Of a stretch of 64,000 nucleotides of DNA, positions 44,016 through 52,949 are shown piece after piece. The position numbers and the translations under genes were made by a program. Position 1 is the first letter of the stretch. Every line of letters starts with the position of its first letter. Origin of the DNA: Companilactobacillus halodurans (GTDB lineage Bacteria > Bacillota > Bacilli > Lactobacillales > Lactobacillaceae); NCBI RefSeq assembly GCF_009600985.1, contig NZ_VDFP01000001.1:62001-126000 (forward strand), in the 5' to 3' direction. Under the pieces are notes generated by a model. The model had not been told where the DNA came from and made no database searches. It was given only the letters and a program-made list of their open reading frames with translations.

Positions 44016-44052
44016 AGTATAAAACAAATATTTATTTTTGTAAACGGTTACA
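44016..44052 (-). promoter_or_regulatory. Promoter of lac operon B with overlapping cre box
   Basis: On the - strand, TTTACA and TATACT are 17 bp apart, as in operon A. The cre box TGTAAACGGTTACA (44039-44052) fits the consensus fully and covers the -35. Confidence 0.82.
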
Positions 44053-44080
44053 ATAAATTATTTTTTAAATCTATTTTTTA

Positions 44081-44896
44081 TCAGTTTAGCACATACTTTT
44101 CAAAAGCACGTGCCACGCCGCTTTGATTATTATCATCGGTTACACGATCAGCCAAATTTTTAATTTTAGAACTGGCATTTTCCATGGCTACGCCAATACC
44201 AGCTTTTTTCAACATCGGTATATCATTTTCGCCATCGCCAATTGCTAAGGTATCCTTCAAATCAATCTTTAAATAATCGGCCAAATGTACTAAAGCACTG
44301 CTTTTGTCGACATTTTTGGGCATAATCTCTAAGAATCCAAGGTCGGTCCGAACTACATAATATTTTTGTCCAAACTTAGCGAGAACATCTTCTGTAATTG
44401 CATCTAACTTTTCTCCATCTTCATTTAGAATTGCTTTGACAATCTCAAAATCTTTTGGAAGTTGATCTGGAGTTTTGATCTTTAGGCCTTTATTGTTTTC
44501 AAAAGCCTGTAAAATAGTGTATTTGTCGATAAAATCATTATTGCTGGTATAAGTATTTCCTAAAACATCAACCGCATTGTAATGCAAATTGTTTTCCTGA
44601 ACATAATTGTCAATTTCTCTATAAGCTTGATTGGATAACGTCTTTTGGTAAATAATCTTGCCTGAAATGGTTTGAACTACTCCTCCTCCATCAATAATAA
44701 TGTACTGATTATCTCCGGATATCCCAAGTTTATTCAGATATTCAACCATGCCATTAAAGGTTCTACCTGAACTTAAAACGACCTTGACGCCATTTTTTAG
44801 TGCTTGTTGAATCGTTTCTTTATTTTGAGAAGAAATCTGCTTTTCATCATCCAATAAGGTATCATCAATATCCATTGCCACTAATTTAATTGCCAT
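44081..44896 (-). CDS. HAD-superfamily sugar-phosphate phosphatase, Cof type
   Basis: 271 residues from the ATG with GGAGG upstream (MAIKLVAMDIDDTLL); the frame is open five codons more. HAD motifs: MDIDDTLLDD, LSSGRTFNG and IGDGENDIPMLKKAG. It resembles the HAD protein at 33606 along its whole length (for example YTSNNDFIDKYTILQAFEN). It lies directly upstream of the lac operon B promoter without a clear terminator, so it may read through into that operon. Confidence 0.88.
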   Translation of the reverse strand: MAIKLVAMDIDDTLLDDEKQISSQNKETIQQALKNGVKVVLSSGRTFNGMVEYLNKLGISGDNQYIIIDGGGVVQTISGKIIYQKTLSNQAYREIDNYVQENNLHYNAVDVLGNTYTSNNDFIDKYTILQAFENNKGLKIKTPDQLPKDFEIVKAILNEDGEKLDAITEDVLAKFGQKYYVVRTDLGFLEIMPKNVDKSSALVHLADYLKIDLKDTLAIGDGENDIPMLKKAGIGVAMENASSKIKNLADRVTDDNNQSGVARAFEKYVLN

Positions 44897-45249
44897 TAAT
44901 TTTTCCTCCACTTAACTATTAGCCTTATTTTGATAATAGAATATTAAGCAATCGCTTTCAACCACAATTCAAAAAAATTAGGCCATATTATCTGTTTACA
45001 AACAAGCAAATTTAGCATTTTTTTATTAGCTATCTTATTATTTTTGAATGTTTAAAGTCTATCTTACTAAAAATAGTTATAGCAGCACTTAAAAGCGCAT
45101 ACATAACTATGATTATTCCAATATTTATGTAAAATCAGACCTTTTTGAAGTGCTTTTAATATCAATTTGAGTAAAATACGAACTATTTACTATTTATTTA
45201 AATAATTATTCATGTTATCCTTACATATATAAATTTAAGGAAGTGTTAG
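44897..45249. other. 353-bp gene-free gap before guaD, with a two-stem hairpin
   Basis: AT-rich. Contains a nested structure on the + strand: AGCACTT (45084) pairs with AAGTGCT (45148), enclosing TACATAA (45100) and TTATGTA (45125). This is followed by TTAATATCAATTTGAGTAAAA, also found at 24442-24462. I saw no purine riboswitch consensus. The guaD promoter must be here, but I cannot place it with confidence. Confidence 0.45.
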
Positions 45250-46578
45250 ATTATCACCTATCAAATAGTTTTTGAAGGAACGATTATTTCTTCAGCAACG
45301 TTTGACAAGGCGGATTTTACACCAGAAACTCTTACATGTGTAGACCAGTCAGGTACAATTGACCGCGTTATATCCGCTGCTGATACTGATTATCAGCGAG
45401 TCAAACAAACTGCAAAAAATAATGGTTCCCTGTATCAAGTACCAAAGGGAAGTTACTTATTACCAGGATTCACTGATTTACATATTCATGCACCACAATG
45501 GCCACAAGCTGGCTTAGCTTTAGACAAGCCGTTAAATGAGTGGCTAAATACTTATACTTTTCCACTAGAATCAAAGTTCAAAGACTTAGATTTTGCTAAA
45601 AAAGTTTATCAAAGTCTTGTAAAAGAACTGCTGGCTAATGGAACAACAACTGGACTTTATTTTGGTTCAGTTCATACAGATGCCAATTTGATTTTGGCAA
45701 GAATCTGTGCTGATTTAGGCCAAAGAGCTTTCATCGGTAAAGTGGCAATGGATAATAAGGACCAAACACCTGATTATTATCGTGACGATTCATCAGAAGC
45801 TGCTTTACAAGAAACAGAACGTTTCATTAAAGAAATGCTTTCTTTGCAAAAAGAGACTCAAGCAAATTTGACACCAGTTATCACGCCACGTTTTGTCCCT
45901 AGTTGTACTGATGAAACGCTTTTAGGCTTAGGACAATTGGCTCAAAAGTATGATTTACCCGTTCAATCGCACTGCAGCGAAAGTATTTGGGAAGATAGTT
46001 ACGCTATTGATTGTTTCCAAATGACCGATGCCCAAGTGCTCGATAAATTCAATCTTTTGACTGATAAAGCCGTTATGGCTCACGGAACTCAGTTGCGTGA
46101 TAGTGATTTAGATTTATTCAGTCATAATCATTCCGCCATTGCGCACTGCCCTATTTCCAATGCTTATTTTGGCAATTCGGTCATGCGAGTTAATGAAGCA
46201 AATAAAAGAAATGTTACTGTCGGTCTTGGGACCGATATCTCCGGAGGATTTTCTCCTAGTATTTACCGCAATATGCAACAAAGCATCATGTCTTCACAAA
46301 TGTTAGAAGATTCAGGAACTGACAACGCTCGATTGAGTGCTGACAATGTCTTTTATCTGGCAACAGTTGGTGGGGCAAAAGCTTTGCATATTCCAGTAGG
46401 ACAAATCAAGTCAGGCTTTAAAGCTGACTTACAAATTGTTCAAGACCAATACTTCGATGTCTTTTCAAATGAACCTCAAGAAATTTTTGAAAGACTTGTT
46501 TACCACACAAACAAAGAAAATATCAAACAAGTTTATGTATCAGGAAAACTGGTACATGAAAACCGAGGAGAAGAATAA
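45250..46578 (+). CDS. guaD: Guanine deaminase, apparent ATT start
   Basis: 442 residues. Hydrolyses guanine to xanthine and ammonia. Amidohydrolase motifs are complete: PGFTDLHIHAPQW (zinc His pair and GuaD-specific PQ), QSHCSES, MAHGTQL and GLGTDISGG. Homology-like sequence begins right after an in-frame TAG at 45247, and no ATG, GTG or TTG is in frame until about 45682, deep inside the enzyme. AAGGAAG lies 6 nt before ATT 45250, so AUU initiation is the simplest reading (ITYQIVFEGTIISS, with the first residue read as Met). A mutated ATG or a sequence error is also possible. The stop overlaps the permease start. Confidence 0.85.
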   Translation: MITYQIVFEGTIISSATFDKADFTPETLTCVDQSGTIDRVISAADTDYQRVKQTAKNNGSLYQVPKGSYLLPGFTDLHIHAPQWPQAGLALDKPLNEWLNTYTFPLESKFKDLDFAKKVYQSLVKELLANGTTTGLYFGSVHTDANLILARICADLGQRAFIGKVAMDNKDQTPDYYRDDSSEAALQETERFIKEMLSLQKETQANLTPVITPRFVPSCTDETLLGLGQLAQKYDLPVQSHCSESIWEDSYAIDCFQMTDAQVLDKFNLLTDKAVMAHGTQLRDSDLDLFSHNHSAIAHCPISNAYFGNSVMRVNEANKRNVTVGLGTDISGGFSPSIYRNMQQSIMSSQMLEDSGTDNARLSADNVFYLATVGGAKALHIPVGQIKSGFKADLQIVQDQYFDVFSNEPQEIFERLVYHTNKENIKQVYVSGKLVHENRGEE

Positions 46579-47933
46579 TGGAAAATAACAATAAAAGCAG
46601 CCTATTAGTTGGCCCTGACGATAAAGTTGGTATGGGCGAAGCTGGTTTCTTAGGCTTGCAACATGTTCTAGCAATGGATATTTATGTTCCACCTATTGTT
46701 TTAGCCGGTATGATGGCTATGGGATTGGGTGATCAAATGGGATTACTGCAATCGACTTTCTTAGCCGCCGGAATTGGTACGATTTTACAAACATTCGTCT
46801 TCATGAAGATGCCCGTTTCTCAAGGACCTTCATTTGTTCCACTTGGTGCTGCCGCTGGTGTGGCACTTGCTTCAGGTGGTTTAAAGGGTAGCGGTATGGC
46901 TAACTTGATTGGTGCTCTGTTGATTGGTTCAATTATCTTAATCATTCTTGGTGCCACTGGTCTTTTCCAAAAAATCATTAATCGTTTAGTTCCTGCTCTA
47001 GTTGGTGGAACCATCATCACTTGCGTTGGGTTATCTTTAATTCCAACTGCTTTAAATGACAACATTTTCAACGCTGCTGGAAAAGTTAACAACAATATCA
47101 TCTTAGCTTCTGTCACAGCTTTAACGTTACTGATTTCCGTTGGTATCAGTTTCAAGTTTCCAAAAGTTCGTCGTTTTTTCAGAACTGGTTCAATCATTTT
47201 AGCTTTAGGTGTTGGTACTGTCGTATCAACTATGATGGGCGTTTTCGACTGGAAAGAAGTTAATAACGCTGCTTGGTTCGGTCTCCCAGAAAGAACTATT
47301 TTCCATTGGGGTATCAACTTCAATGCTTCAGCTATTATTACATTTATCATTATCTATGCTGTTATCACTACTGAAACTACTGGTACTTGGTTCGCCATGG
47401 GTGCCGTTACTAATCATAAAATCACTAATAAACAATGGAACCGCGGTATCATTGGTGAAGGCTTAAGCTGTATGGTCGCTGCTTTATTAGGTACAACTCC
47501 TGTAACAGGCTATTCAACTAATGCCGGCGTTATTTCAATCACTGGCGTTGCCAGCAAACGTGTCTTCCTCTTTGCCGGTATTTGGTTCTCAGTTCTTGGT
47601 TTCTTCAGTAAATTATCAGCCTTTCTAGCAGCCATTCCTGCACCTGTTATCGGTGGTGTCTTTGCAATTATCACCGTAACGATCATGCTCAATGGTTTAA
47701 ACGTAATCCGTGGATTAGAAACAACCGATCGTGACCTTTACATTATCGGTATTCCAATTGTATTGACTTTGGCTTTGGTTCTATTACCTACTAGCGCCAG
47801 CAAGAATGCTCCACAAATTCTTCAATACTTATTAGGTTCTCCAATCGCTGTGGCCGCAATCGCTGCAATCATCTTGAACTTAGTAATGCCAAAGACTAAA
47901 CCTGCTATTAAAGCTGAAACAGAAACAGCTTAA
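46578..47933 (+). CDS. NCS2-family xanthine/uracil permease
   Basis: 451 residues with about 14 membrane segments. NCS2 motifs: FLGLQHVLAMDIYVPPIVLAG near the N-terminus (QH motif), then SQGPSFVPLGAAAGVAL, and the NCS2 signature region around TTETTGTWFAMGAVTNHK and GTTPVTGYSTNAGVISITG. Imports a purine base with protons. The ATG shares a base with the guaD stop (TAATG), so uptake and deamination are coupled; guanine or xanthine is the likely substrate. Confidence 0.92.
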   Translation: MENNNKSSLLVGPDDKVGMGEAGFLGLQHVLAMDIYVPPIVLAGMMAMGLGDQMGLLQSTFLAAGIGTILQTFVFMKMPVSQGPSFVPLGAAAGVALASGGLKGSGMANLIGALLIGSIILIILGATGLFQKIINRLVPALVGGTIITCVGLSLIPTALNDNIFNAAGKVNNNIILASVTALTLLISVGISFKFPKVRRFFRTGSIILALGVGTVVSTMMGVFDWKEVNNAAWFGLPERTIFHWGINFNASAIITFIIIYAVITTETTGTWFAMGAVTNHKITNKQWNRGIIGEGLSCMVAALLGTTPVTGYSTNAGVISITGVASKRVFLFAGIWFSVLGFFSKLSAFLAAIPAPVIGGVFAIITVTIMLNGLNVIRGLETTDRDLYIIGIPIVLTLALVLLPTSASKNAPQILQYLLGSPIAVAAIAAIILNLVMPKTKPAIKAETETA

Positions 47934-47962
47934 TCAATAACAAGTATTTTAATTACAACCTT

Positions 47963-48003
47963 TAAACCTCTTTAGTTGGTAAAATCCAATAAAGAGGTTT
48001 TTT
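47963..48003 (+). terminator. Terminator of guaD-permease operon
   Basis: Arms AAACCTCTTTA and TAAAGAGGTTT, followed by a T run. Confidence 0.85.
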
Positions 48004-48080
48004 CTTTGAAAAAATGTCAAAAAAGCGTTATCCATCCCACAATTAAAGTCATGAGATTTTCGCTACTTGCTATCTAAGTT

Positions 48081-48127
48081 AAAAGCCCCATAAATGTCAG
48101 ATAACTATTTAACATTTATGGGGCTTA
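48081..48127 (-). terminator. Terminator of the first GGDEF gene
   Basis: Arms AAGCCCCATAAATGT and ACATTTATGGGGCTT, perfect 15 bp; four T follow on the - strand. Confidence 0.78.
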
Positions 48128-48134
48128 ATTTATT

Positions 48135-49265
48135 CTATTTTGCTGTAACTTGCTTTCGACCATGTCTTTTAGAATAATACAAATTCTTATCAACTCGATT
48201 GTAAAAATCAGTTGGCTTCTTATCTTGGATTGCAATTTCTGAAATACCCATGGAAATAGAAATATGAATCGTATTCGACTTCAATTTAATTTCCAAATGA
48301 TTCAAAACTTGAAAAATCTCATCACAGACTTTTTTGGCAGCTGCTAAATCATAATCAGGAAAAATGATATTGAATTCTTCCCCACCAGTTCGATAAAATT
48401 TAATCCGTTCATCATTTTCTAACAAAACGATAGAAACAGCATTAACAACTTGTTTTAAAACAACATCCCCCGCCAAGTGTCCAAAGGTATCGTTGATTTG
48501 TTTAAAGTGGTCGACATCAAACATAGCCATAGCTAAATGTAACTTGTTTTTTTGGTGCGTCGAAAAAAGATAATTCATTTCTGATTCATAAGCAGCGTAA
48601 TTCAAAGCCTTAGTCAAAGGGTCGTGATTGATTGTCTCAGCCAAACGCTCACGAACATAATTATCTCGAAAAACCATATGGACGTAGCTGTACAATAAAA
48701 TTTCAAAAATAGTTAGGTACAGCCACTGTTCTGATAAAACCTTCCAACTAAATTCAAATTTCAATTTCATAAATAGCCATAAAAGGCCGCCAAAGGCTAC
48801 TCCAATAACGATGTAATAAAAGAACCGATAATGGCTTTTTTGCGTATGTTTTTGTGCCCAATACATTAACCAATATAAAGACATTAAAGTCACCGCGTGA
48901 CACCAAGACTGCCACGAACCAATCGATGAATTTATAATCATATAAAGAATAAATAATGGTACAAAAAAATAATAGGGAAAATTAATTTTCACAAAATAGG
49001 CGCAAAAAATTAAACCTATGACTTGAAAATTCATAAACTCCCAAGCAAAAGATCCGCCAACAACCACTCCTTGCATACTTAAAACAAAAATTGCCATATA
49101 AAAAAATCCGACTATGGATTCAACTAAATGATCGTCAATCGATAATTTTCTTTGATGTACTTTAGTTTTGACCCATTCTGATAAAACAACATATAAGGTA
49201 AAAACACCTAAAACAAAAAATATTCCACTAATAAATGGCGTTATTCGCCAAACTGACCAAGTCAA
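48135..49265 (-). CDS. Membrane diguanylate cyclase-like GGDEF protein, copy 1
   Basis: 376 residues from a TTG (MTWSVWRITPFISGIFF) with GAGG 9 nt upstream; the ATG six codons earlier has no ribosome site, and this start makes the length equal to the neighbouring paralogue. Seven or so membrane helices (about 8-200) form a sensor-like region, followed by a GGDEF domain (about 210-376) with LTKALNYAAYESEM, FDVDHFKQINDTFGHLAGD and the active loop YRTGGEEFNIIFPD. No RxxD inhibitory site precedes the loop. It should make c-di-GMP, or signal through the GGDEF fold. Confidence 0.9.
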   Translation of the reverse strand: MTWSVWRITPFISGIFFVLGVFTLYVVLSEWVKTKVHQRKLSIDDHLVESIVGFFYMAIFVLSMQGVVVGGSFAWEFMNFQVIGLIFCAYFVKINFPYYFFVPLFILYMIINSSIGSWQSWCHAVTLMSLYWLMYWAQKHTQKSHYRFFYYIVIGVAFGGLLWLFMKLKFEFSWKVLSEQWLYLTIFEILLYSYVHMVFRDNYVRERLAETINHDPLTKALNYAAYESEMNYLFSTHQKNKLHLAMAMFDVDHFKQINDTFGHLAGDVVLKQVVNAVSIVLLENDERIKFYRTGGEEFNIIFPDYDLAAAKKVCDEIFQVLNHLEIKLKSNTIHISISMGISEIAIQDKKPTDFYNRVDKNLYYSKRHGRKQVTAK

Positions 49266-49363
49266 AGGTATTTTCCTCGTCATCTATAAATTTTCAATCC
49301 AAATGTAATTTTGCTAATTTTACTATAAATATTGCATCCTGACACGAATATCCTGATAAATAT

Positions 49364-49404
49364 AAAAAAGCTATGTAATCTTTATTCCTAGATTGCATAG
49401 CTTT
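49364..49404 (-). terminator. Terminator between the two GGDEF genes
   Basis: Arms AAAGCTATGTAATCT and AGATTGCATAGCTTT (one G-T pair) with T6 on the - strand. It overlaps the stop of copy 2, so the two genes are separately transcribed or only partly linked. Confidence 0.82.
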
Positions 49405-50533
49405 AATTTGCGGTAATTCGCATTCTTCCATGTTTTTTTGAATAATATAAATTCATATCGACACGATTATAAAATCCGGTGGGAGTATTATCTTTTTTTG
49501 CTAATTGAGAAACGCCCATAGAAACCGTAATATAAATTTTTTGTCCTTTAACTTCAACAGGTACATGATTCAAGGCTGAAAAAACCTGATTGACAATTTC
49601 TTTAGTAGCATCTAAATCATATCCAGGAAAAAGAATATTGAATTCTTCGCCGCCAGTCCGATAAAAAGTTACTTTGGGGTTGGTGGCATTGAGAACTGTT
49701 TGAACTACATCGACAACATTTATTAAAACTTCATCGCCTGCCAAATGTCCATATGTATCATTAACTTCCTTGAAGTGGTCAATATCAAACATCACCATCG
49801 ACAAATTCAAATTATTGCTTTGATGACTATTGAATAAATACTCCATTTCTGAACTAAAAGCAGCGAAGTTTTTAGCTTCCGTTAAAGCATCATGATTAAC
49901 TGAAGACGTCAAATGTTTCTTTAAAATCTCATTTTTAAAGAGCATCCGAGTATAACTATAAAGTAAAATTTCAAAAATAATCAGATAAATCCACTCTTGG
50001 ATAAAAATCGACCAAGAAAGCGAAAATTTAGTTTTTACTATATACCACAGAATCAATCCATAGATGGCACCGGTTAAAATATATGGTATCGAGGGATAAC
50101 TTTGTTTTTGAGCTCGCTTGGAGACCCAAAAAATTGACCAATAAAATAGCATGACAGCAAAGGCATAAATCCACGACTGCCAATAAGTGATTGAATCATT
50201 GATTATCATAAAGATTAAAACAATTGGAAAAAATATATAAAAAGGAATTCGGATTTTAACAAAATACGCGCAAAAAGCTATTGCAACTAATTGAAAATTC
50301 ATAAATTCCCATGATACAGATTTTCCACTTACTGTAGCTTGTAGACCATAGATAAATAAAACCATGTAAATGATCCCAAACCAAGCTTCAATTGTATGTT
50401 CTTTGATAGTTGAATCATAATCAATAATTTTGGCCTTTAACCAATCTATCAATACCTCATATAGAGTAAAAACACCAAGAATAAAAAAGATACTTGTAAT
50501 AAACGGCGACACGCGCCATACCAGCCAGGTCAA
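49403..50533 (-). CDS. Membrane diguanylate cyclase-like GGDEF protein, copy 2
   Basis: 376 residues, TTG start behind GGAGG (MTWLVWRVSPFITSIFF). Same plan as copy 1: seven or so membrane helices, then a GGDEF domain with LTEAKNFAAFSSEM, FDIDHFKEVNDTYGHLAGD and YRTGGEEFNILFPG. No RxxD site. It is a tandem paralogue of copy 1 with well-conserved membrane part (LYEVLIDWLKAK against LYVVLSEWVKTK), so both may sense a similar signal. No EAL or HD-GYP domain protein is in the window. Confidence 0.9.
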   Translation of the reverse strand: MTWLVWRVSPFITSIFFILGVFTLYEVLIDWLKAKIIDYDSTIKEHTIEAWFGIIYMVLFIYGLQATVSGKSVSWEFMNFQLVAIAFCAYFVKIRIPFYIFFPIVLIFMIINDSITYWQSWIYAFAVMLFYWSIFWVSKRAQKQSYPSIPYILTGAIYGLILWYIVKTKFSLSWSIFIQEWIYLIIFEILLYSYTRMLFKNEILKKHLTSSVNHDALTEAKNFAAFSSEMEYLFNSHQSNNLNLSMVMFDIDHFKEVNDTYGHLAGDEVLINVVDVVQTVLNATNPKVTFYRTGGEEFNILFPGYDLDATKEIVNQVFSALNHVPVEVKGQKIYITVSMGVSQLAKKDNTPTGFYNRVDMNLYYSKKHGRMRITAN

Positions 50534-50620
50534 TTACCCGCCTCCATCAATTATTCTTTAAATAATTAAATAATATTACAATATCTATTTTACTACAATT
50601 GAAATTTTATATTGTATAAC

Positions 50621-51784
50621 TTAAAAATAATCAATCAGTTGAGGCTTAATTTGAACAAAAACATCATTGACAGCATTAATTTGCTTAATATCTCCTTTGA
50701 TAACGCCATGTTCAAATAACGAATTTAAACTACGATATCCAAAAGCTGCCTTAGTTAAATCTTGAATCGAGATTTCAAAATCGGCTCCGATTCCGTCAGC
50801 TTCTTCAAAATTGACAATTCCATCGTTGATAGCTAAAGAATATGTATGGTCGTTCCATTCCAAACTATCTTTTACTTGAAAATGGACTTTAGGCAAATTC
50901 ATCTTCTTTACTGGGTAACGTAGCATGAAATCCTCTAAATTAACGATTCGAGCCATCATATAAGGAACTACTTCTAGTTTTGCCGAATAAGGATCAGCTA
51001 ACAAATCAGCTTTAAAATCTGGTTCTGGAGATTCATAAACAAAATTTGAAAAGATTGATTGATGCTTAGTAATAAATTTCAATAATAATTGACGACTCAA
51101 ATGATTTGAGTTAATCCACTCTTGAATATAAAAGGTCTCAGCCTGACTGTAATAAACTAAATAGCCGATTAATTTATCATCATCGTCATAGGCAAGTGCA
51201 ACCTTGTAATCAGAGTGCTTCTCTTCCATGTGACTCCACCACCATTGAGGTCGCGTGACACCACCTAAAAAGTTTGCTTCAAAATACATTTTCTTAGCAT
51301 CATCGGGAAGCTCATTGATATTTAAACGTTTAACGTGGCCGTGTTGACCAACTTCAACTTTGGGCAAATCAGTATTTTTAATCGTAATCTTCGTGTGGTC
51401 AAAGACTTGTTCATAGCCAAATTGACGATAGTAGCCAAAGGAAAATGGTGCTAAATACGAAAGCGTCACGTTATCTTGATACATATCAGATAAGGCTGCT
51501 TTCATCAATGAACTAGCGCCTCCTCGCCCGCCAAACTCGGGAGCACTCATGACATCCCCAATTCCATTCATCTTAAAATCCACCCCGTGAAAATTAATAT
51601 TGAATGGAATACTTAATAAACCGCTGCCTAAATTCGATTCATTCATGATGCCATATACTTTTGAATGATCATACCGTTCTTTAAGCACGTCACGCCGTTG
51701 TTTAGAATCGGTCCGATTAAATGAATATAAATATAAATCATAGAACTTATCAAAATCATCTTTCGCTAATAAATATTTATTCAT
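50621..51784 (-). CDS. Eis-like GNAT acetyltransferase
   Basis: 387 residues from the ATG with GGGGAG 6 nt upstream (MNKYLLAKDDFDKFYDLYLYSF); the longer frame runs into the terminator ahead. N-terminal GNAT domain (about 1-140) with the acetyl-CoA loop PEFGGRGGASSLMKAAL and YLAPFSFGYYRQFGYE. A second GNAT-like fold (about 140-280) and an SCP2-like C-terminal domain (about 285-387) follow, the plan of the Eis family. Acetylates amines; Eis relatives modify aminoglycosides or peptides, but this substrate is unknown. Confidence 0.85.
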   Translation of the reverse strand: MNKYLLAKDDFDKFYDLYLYSFNRTDSKQRRDVLKERYDHSKVYGIMNESNLGSGLLSIPFNINFHGVDFKMNGIGDVMSAPEFGGRGGASSLMKAALSDMYQDNVTLSYLAPFSFGYYRQFGYEQVFDHTKITIKNTDLPKVEVGQHGHVKRLNINELPDDAKKMYFEANFLGGVTRPQWWWSHMEEKHSDYKVALAYDDDDKLIGYLVYYSQAETFYIQEWINSNHLSRQLLLKFITKHQSIFSNFVYESPEPDFKADLLADPYSAKLEVVPYMMARIVNLEDFMLRYPVKKMNLPKVHFQVKDSLEWNDHTYSLAINDGIVNFEEADGIGADFEISIQDLTKAAFGYRSLNSLFEHGVIKGDIKQINAVNDVFVQIKPQLIDYF

Positions 51785-51798
51785 ATTATTCTCCCCAT

Positions 51799-51836
51799 AA
51801 AAAAATACTATTCTTTTGCGAATAGTATCTTTTTTG
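51799..51836 (-). terminator. Terminator of the mupG operon
   Basis: Perfect arms GATACTATTC/GAATAGTATT around GCAAAA with T7 on the - strand. Confidence 0.85.
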
Positions 51837-51842
51837 TTTTTT

Positions 51843-52928
51843 TTATTCAACCAACTTAAAACTACTCCAAGGCTCGATATAACTCAACAAGAAAGCCTCG
51901 TTAGAATTCAGGTGTCCCACAATATTACGACGACCATCATTTTTAATATCGCGAAGTGCTATTTGCGTCTCACCTTTGTATTGACCGTAGTCTTCATTAA
52001 CAATGATGATATCGCCTCGTTGGATATCTTGAGTATCATGGGCAGGGAAGTACCCATCACGGTATTTAACTCGTGTCATTGTACTACGTAACAAATAATC
52101 AGATGCATCACCACGATATACATGAGTAGATTTTAAGACAACTTCTTTTTCGAGATCTGTGATATTGGAGGACAAATCTACTTTCAAAGTTGGGTATGTT
52201 GCATAAAAGACAGTTGCAGCTTTTTTTAATTCTTCATCAGAAGCATAAGTGTTTCCAATAATTACATCATCAACTACCCCAGTCAAAAGCAAATGCTTAA
52301 CTTGAGTTTCGATTGGCAAGTCACGATCGTCTTCCAAAGTTGGCAGACCATCTTGAACTGGCCAAGGACCAAAGGTTGCTTCATGCGAACTGACAAAAGC
52401 AGCTGAGTGGATATTGCGTTTCTTGAAGAAATTCGACCACTTGATAAAAAACTTCTCGCCTAATCCAGTATATCTTTGAGGATAGAAATTATGACAACCT
52501 AAAAGATTATTTTTATCGGGATGATAAGAAATAATATTGTCCAAATAATGCGTACCAGAACTCATATTGATTTCAATCTTCAATCCGTAAGGATTACGAG
52601 TCATCTTAGCTTCTTCCATACCAGAGAAGCCTTCATCTAATCTAATTCCATAGGCACCAAGCTCATGGAAAAATGATAGATCATCATAACTGATAGCTAG
52701 TGCTTTAAACAAACGTGGATTCATATCAACAATCGTTAAAAACCCTAGTTTATTTGCATAAGCAATTGTTTCTTTAAAACGGTTGATAGTTTTATCTTTG
52801 TCATCGCCTAATTCAAGCAATGAGGCAAAAATTCTAGAATAACCAAGTTTACTAGCAGTATCGAGATACTTTTTATCTTCATCTAAAGTTGAATGCTCTG
52901 GATAAAGCGATAATCCGAGTCTTCTCAA
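51843..52928 (-). CDS. mupG: MupG-like 6-phospho-N-acetylmuramidase (DUF871 family)
   Basis: 361 residues; TTG start behind GGAGG (MRRLGLSLYPEHSTLDED). N-terminal TIM barrel (about 1-235) with RIFASLLELGDD, VDMNPRLFKALAISY, GIRLDEGFSGMEEA and GCHNFYPQRYTGL; the C-terminal beta domain (about 245-361) has MTRVKYRDGYFPAHD. MupG enzymes split 6-phospho-MurNAc-GlcNAc from peptidoglycan turnover. It is 21 bp after a PTS IIC gene, which presumably brings in its substrate. Identification is by family; another phospho-glycoside is possible. Confidence 0.85.
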   Translation of the reverse strand: MRRLGLSLYPEHSTLDEDKKYLDTASKLGYSRIFASLLELGDDKDKTINRFKETIAYANKLGFLTIVDMNPRLFKALAISYDDLSFFHELGAYGIRLDEGFSGMEEAKMTRNPYGLKIEINMSSGTHYLDNIISYHPDKNNLLGCHNFYPQRYTGLGEKFFIKWSNFFKKRNIHSAAFVSSHEATFGPWPVQDGLPTLEDDRDLPIETQVKHLLLTGVVDDVIIGNTYASDEELKKAATVFYATYPTLKVDLSSNITDLEKEVVLKSTHVYRGDASDYLLRSTMTRVKYRDGYFPAHDTQDIQRGDIIIVNEDYGQYKGETQIALRDIKNDGRRNIVGHLNSNEAFLLSYIEPWSSFKLVE

Positions 52929-52949
52929 AACGAGACCTCCAAAAAATTA

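Larger units (their letters stand above)
43759..44080 (-). promoter_or_regulatory. 322-bp leader of lac operon B with two tandem attenuators
   Basis: No gene. On the - strand it holds, in order, a cre box and promoter, RAT-1, terminator-1, RAT-2, terminator-2 and the lacT ribosome site. A 35-nt segment covering the RAT is identical in both units (43854-43888 and 43952-43986), 98 bp apart. Confidence 0.85.

Noticed and set aside
44897-45249. Purine riboswitch before guaD
   Set aside because: The conserved TATAAT/GATATGG/TCTACC core and three-way junction are not seen on the + strand.
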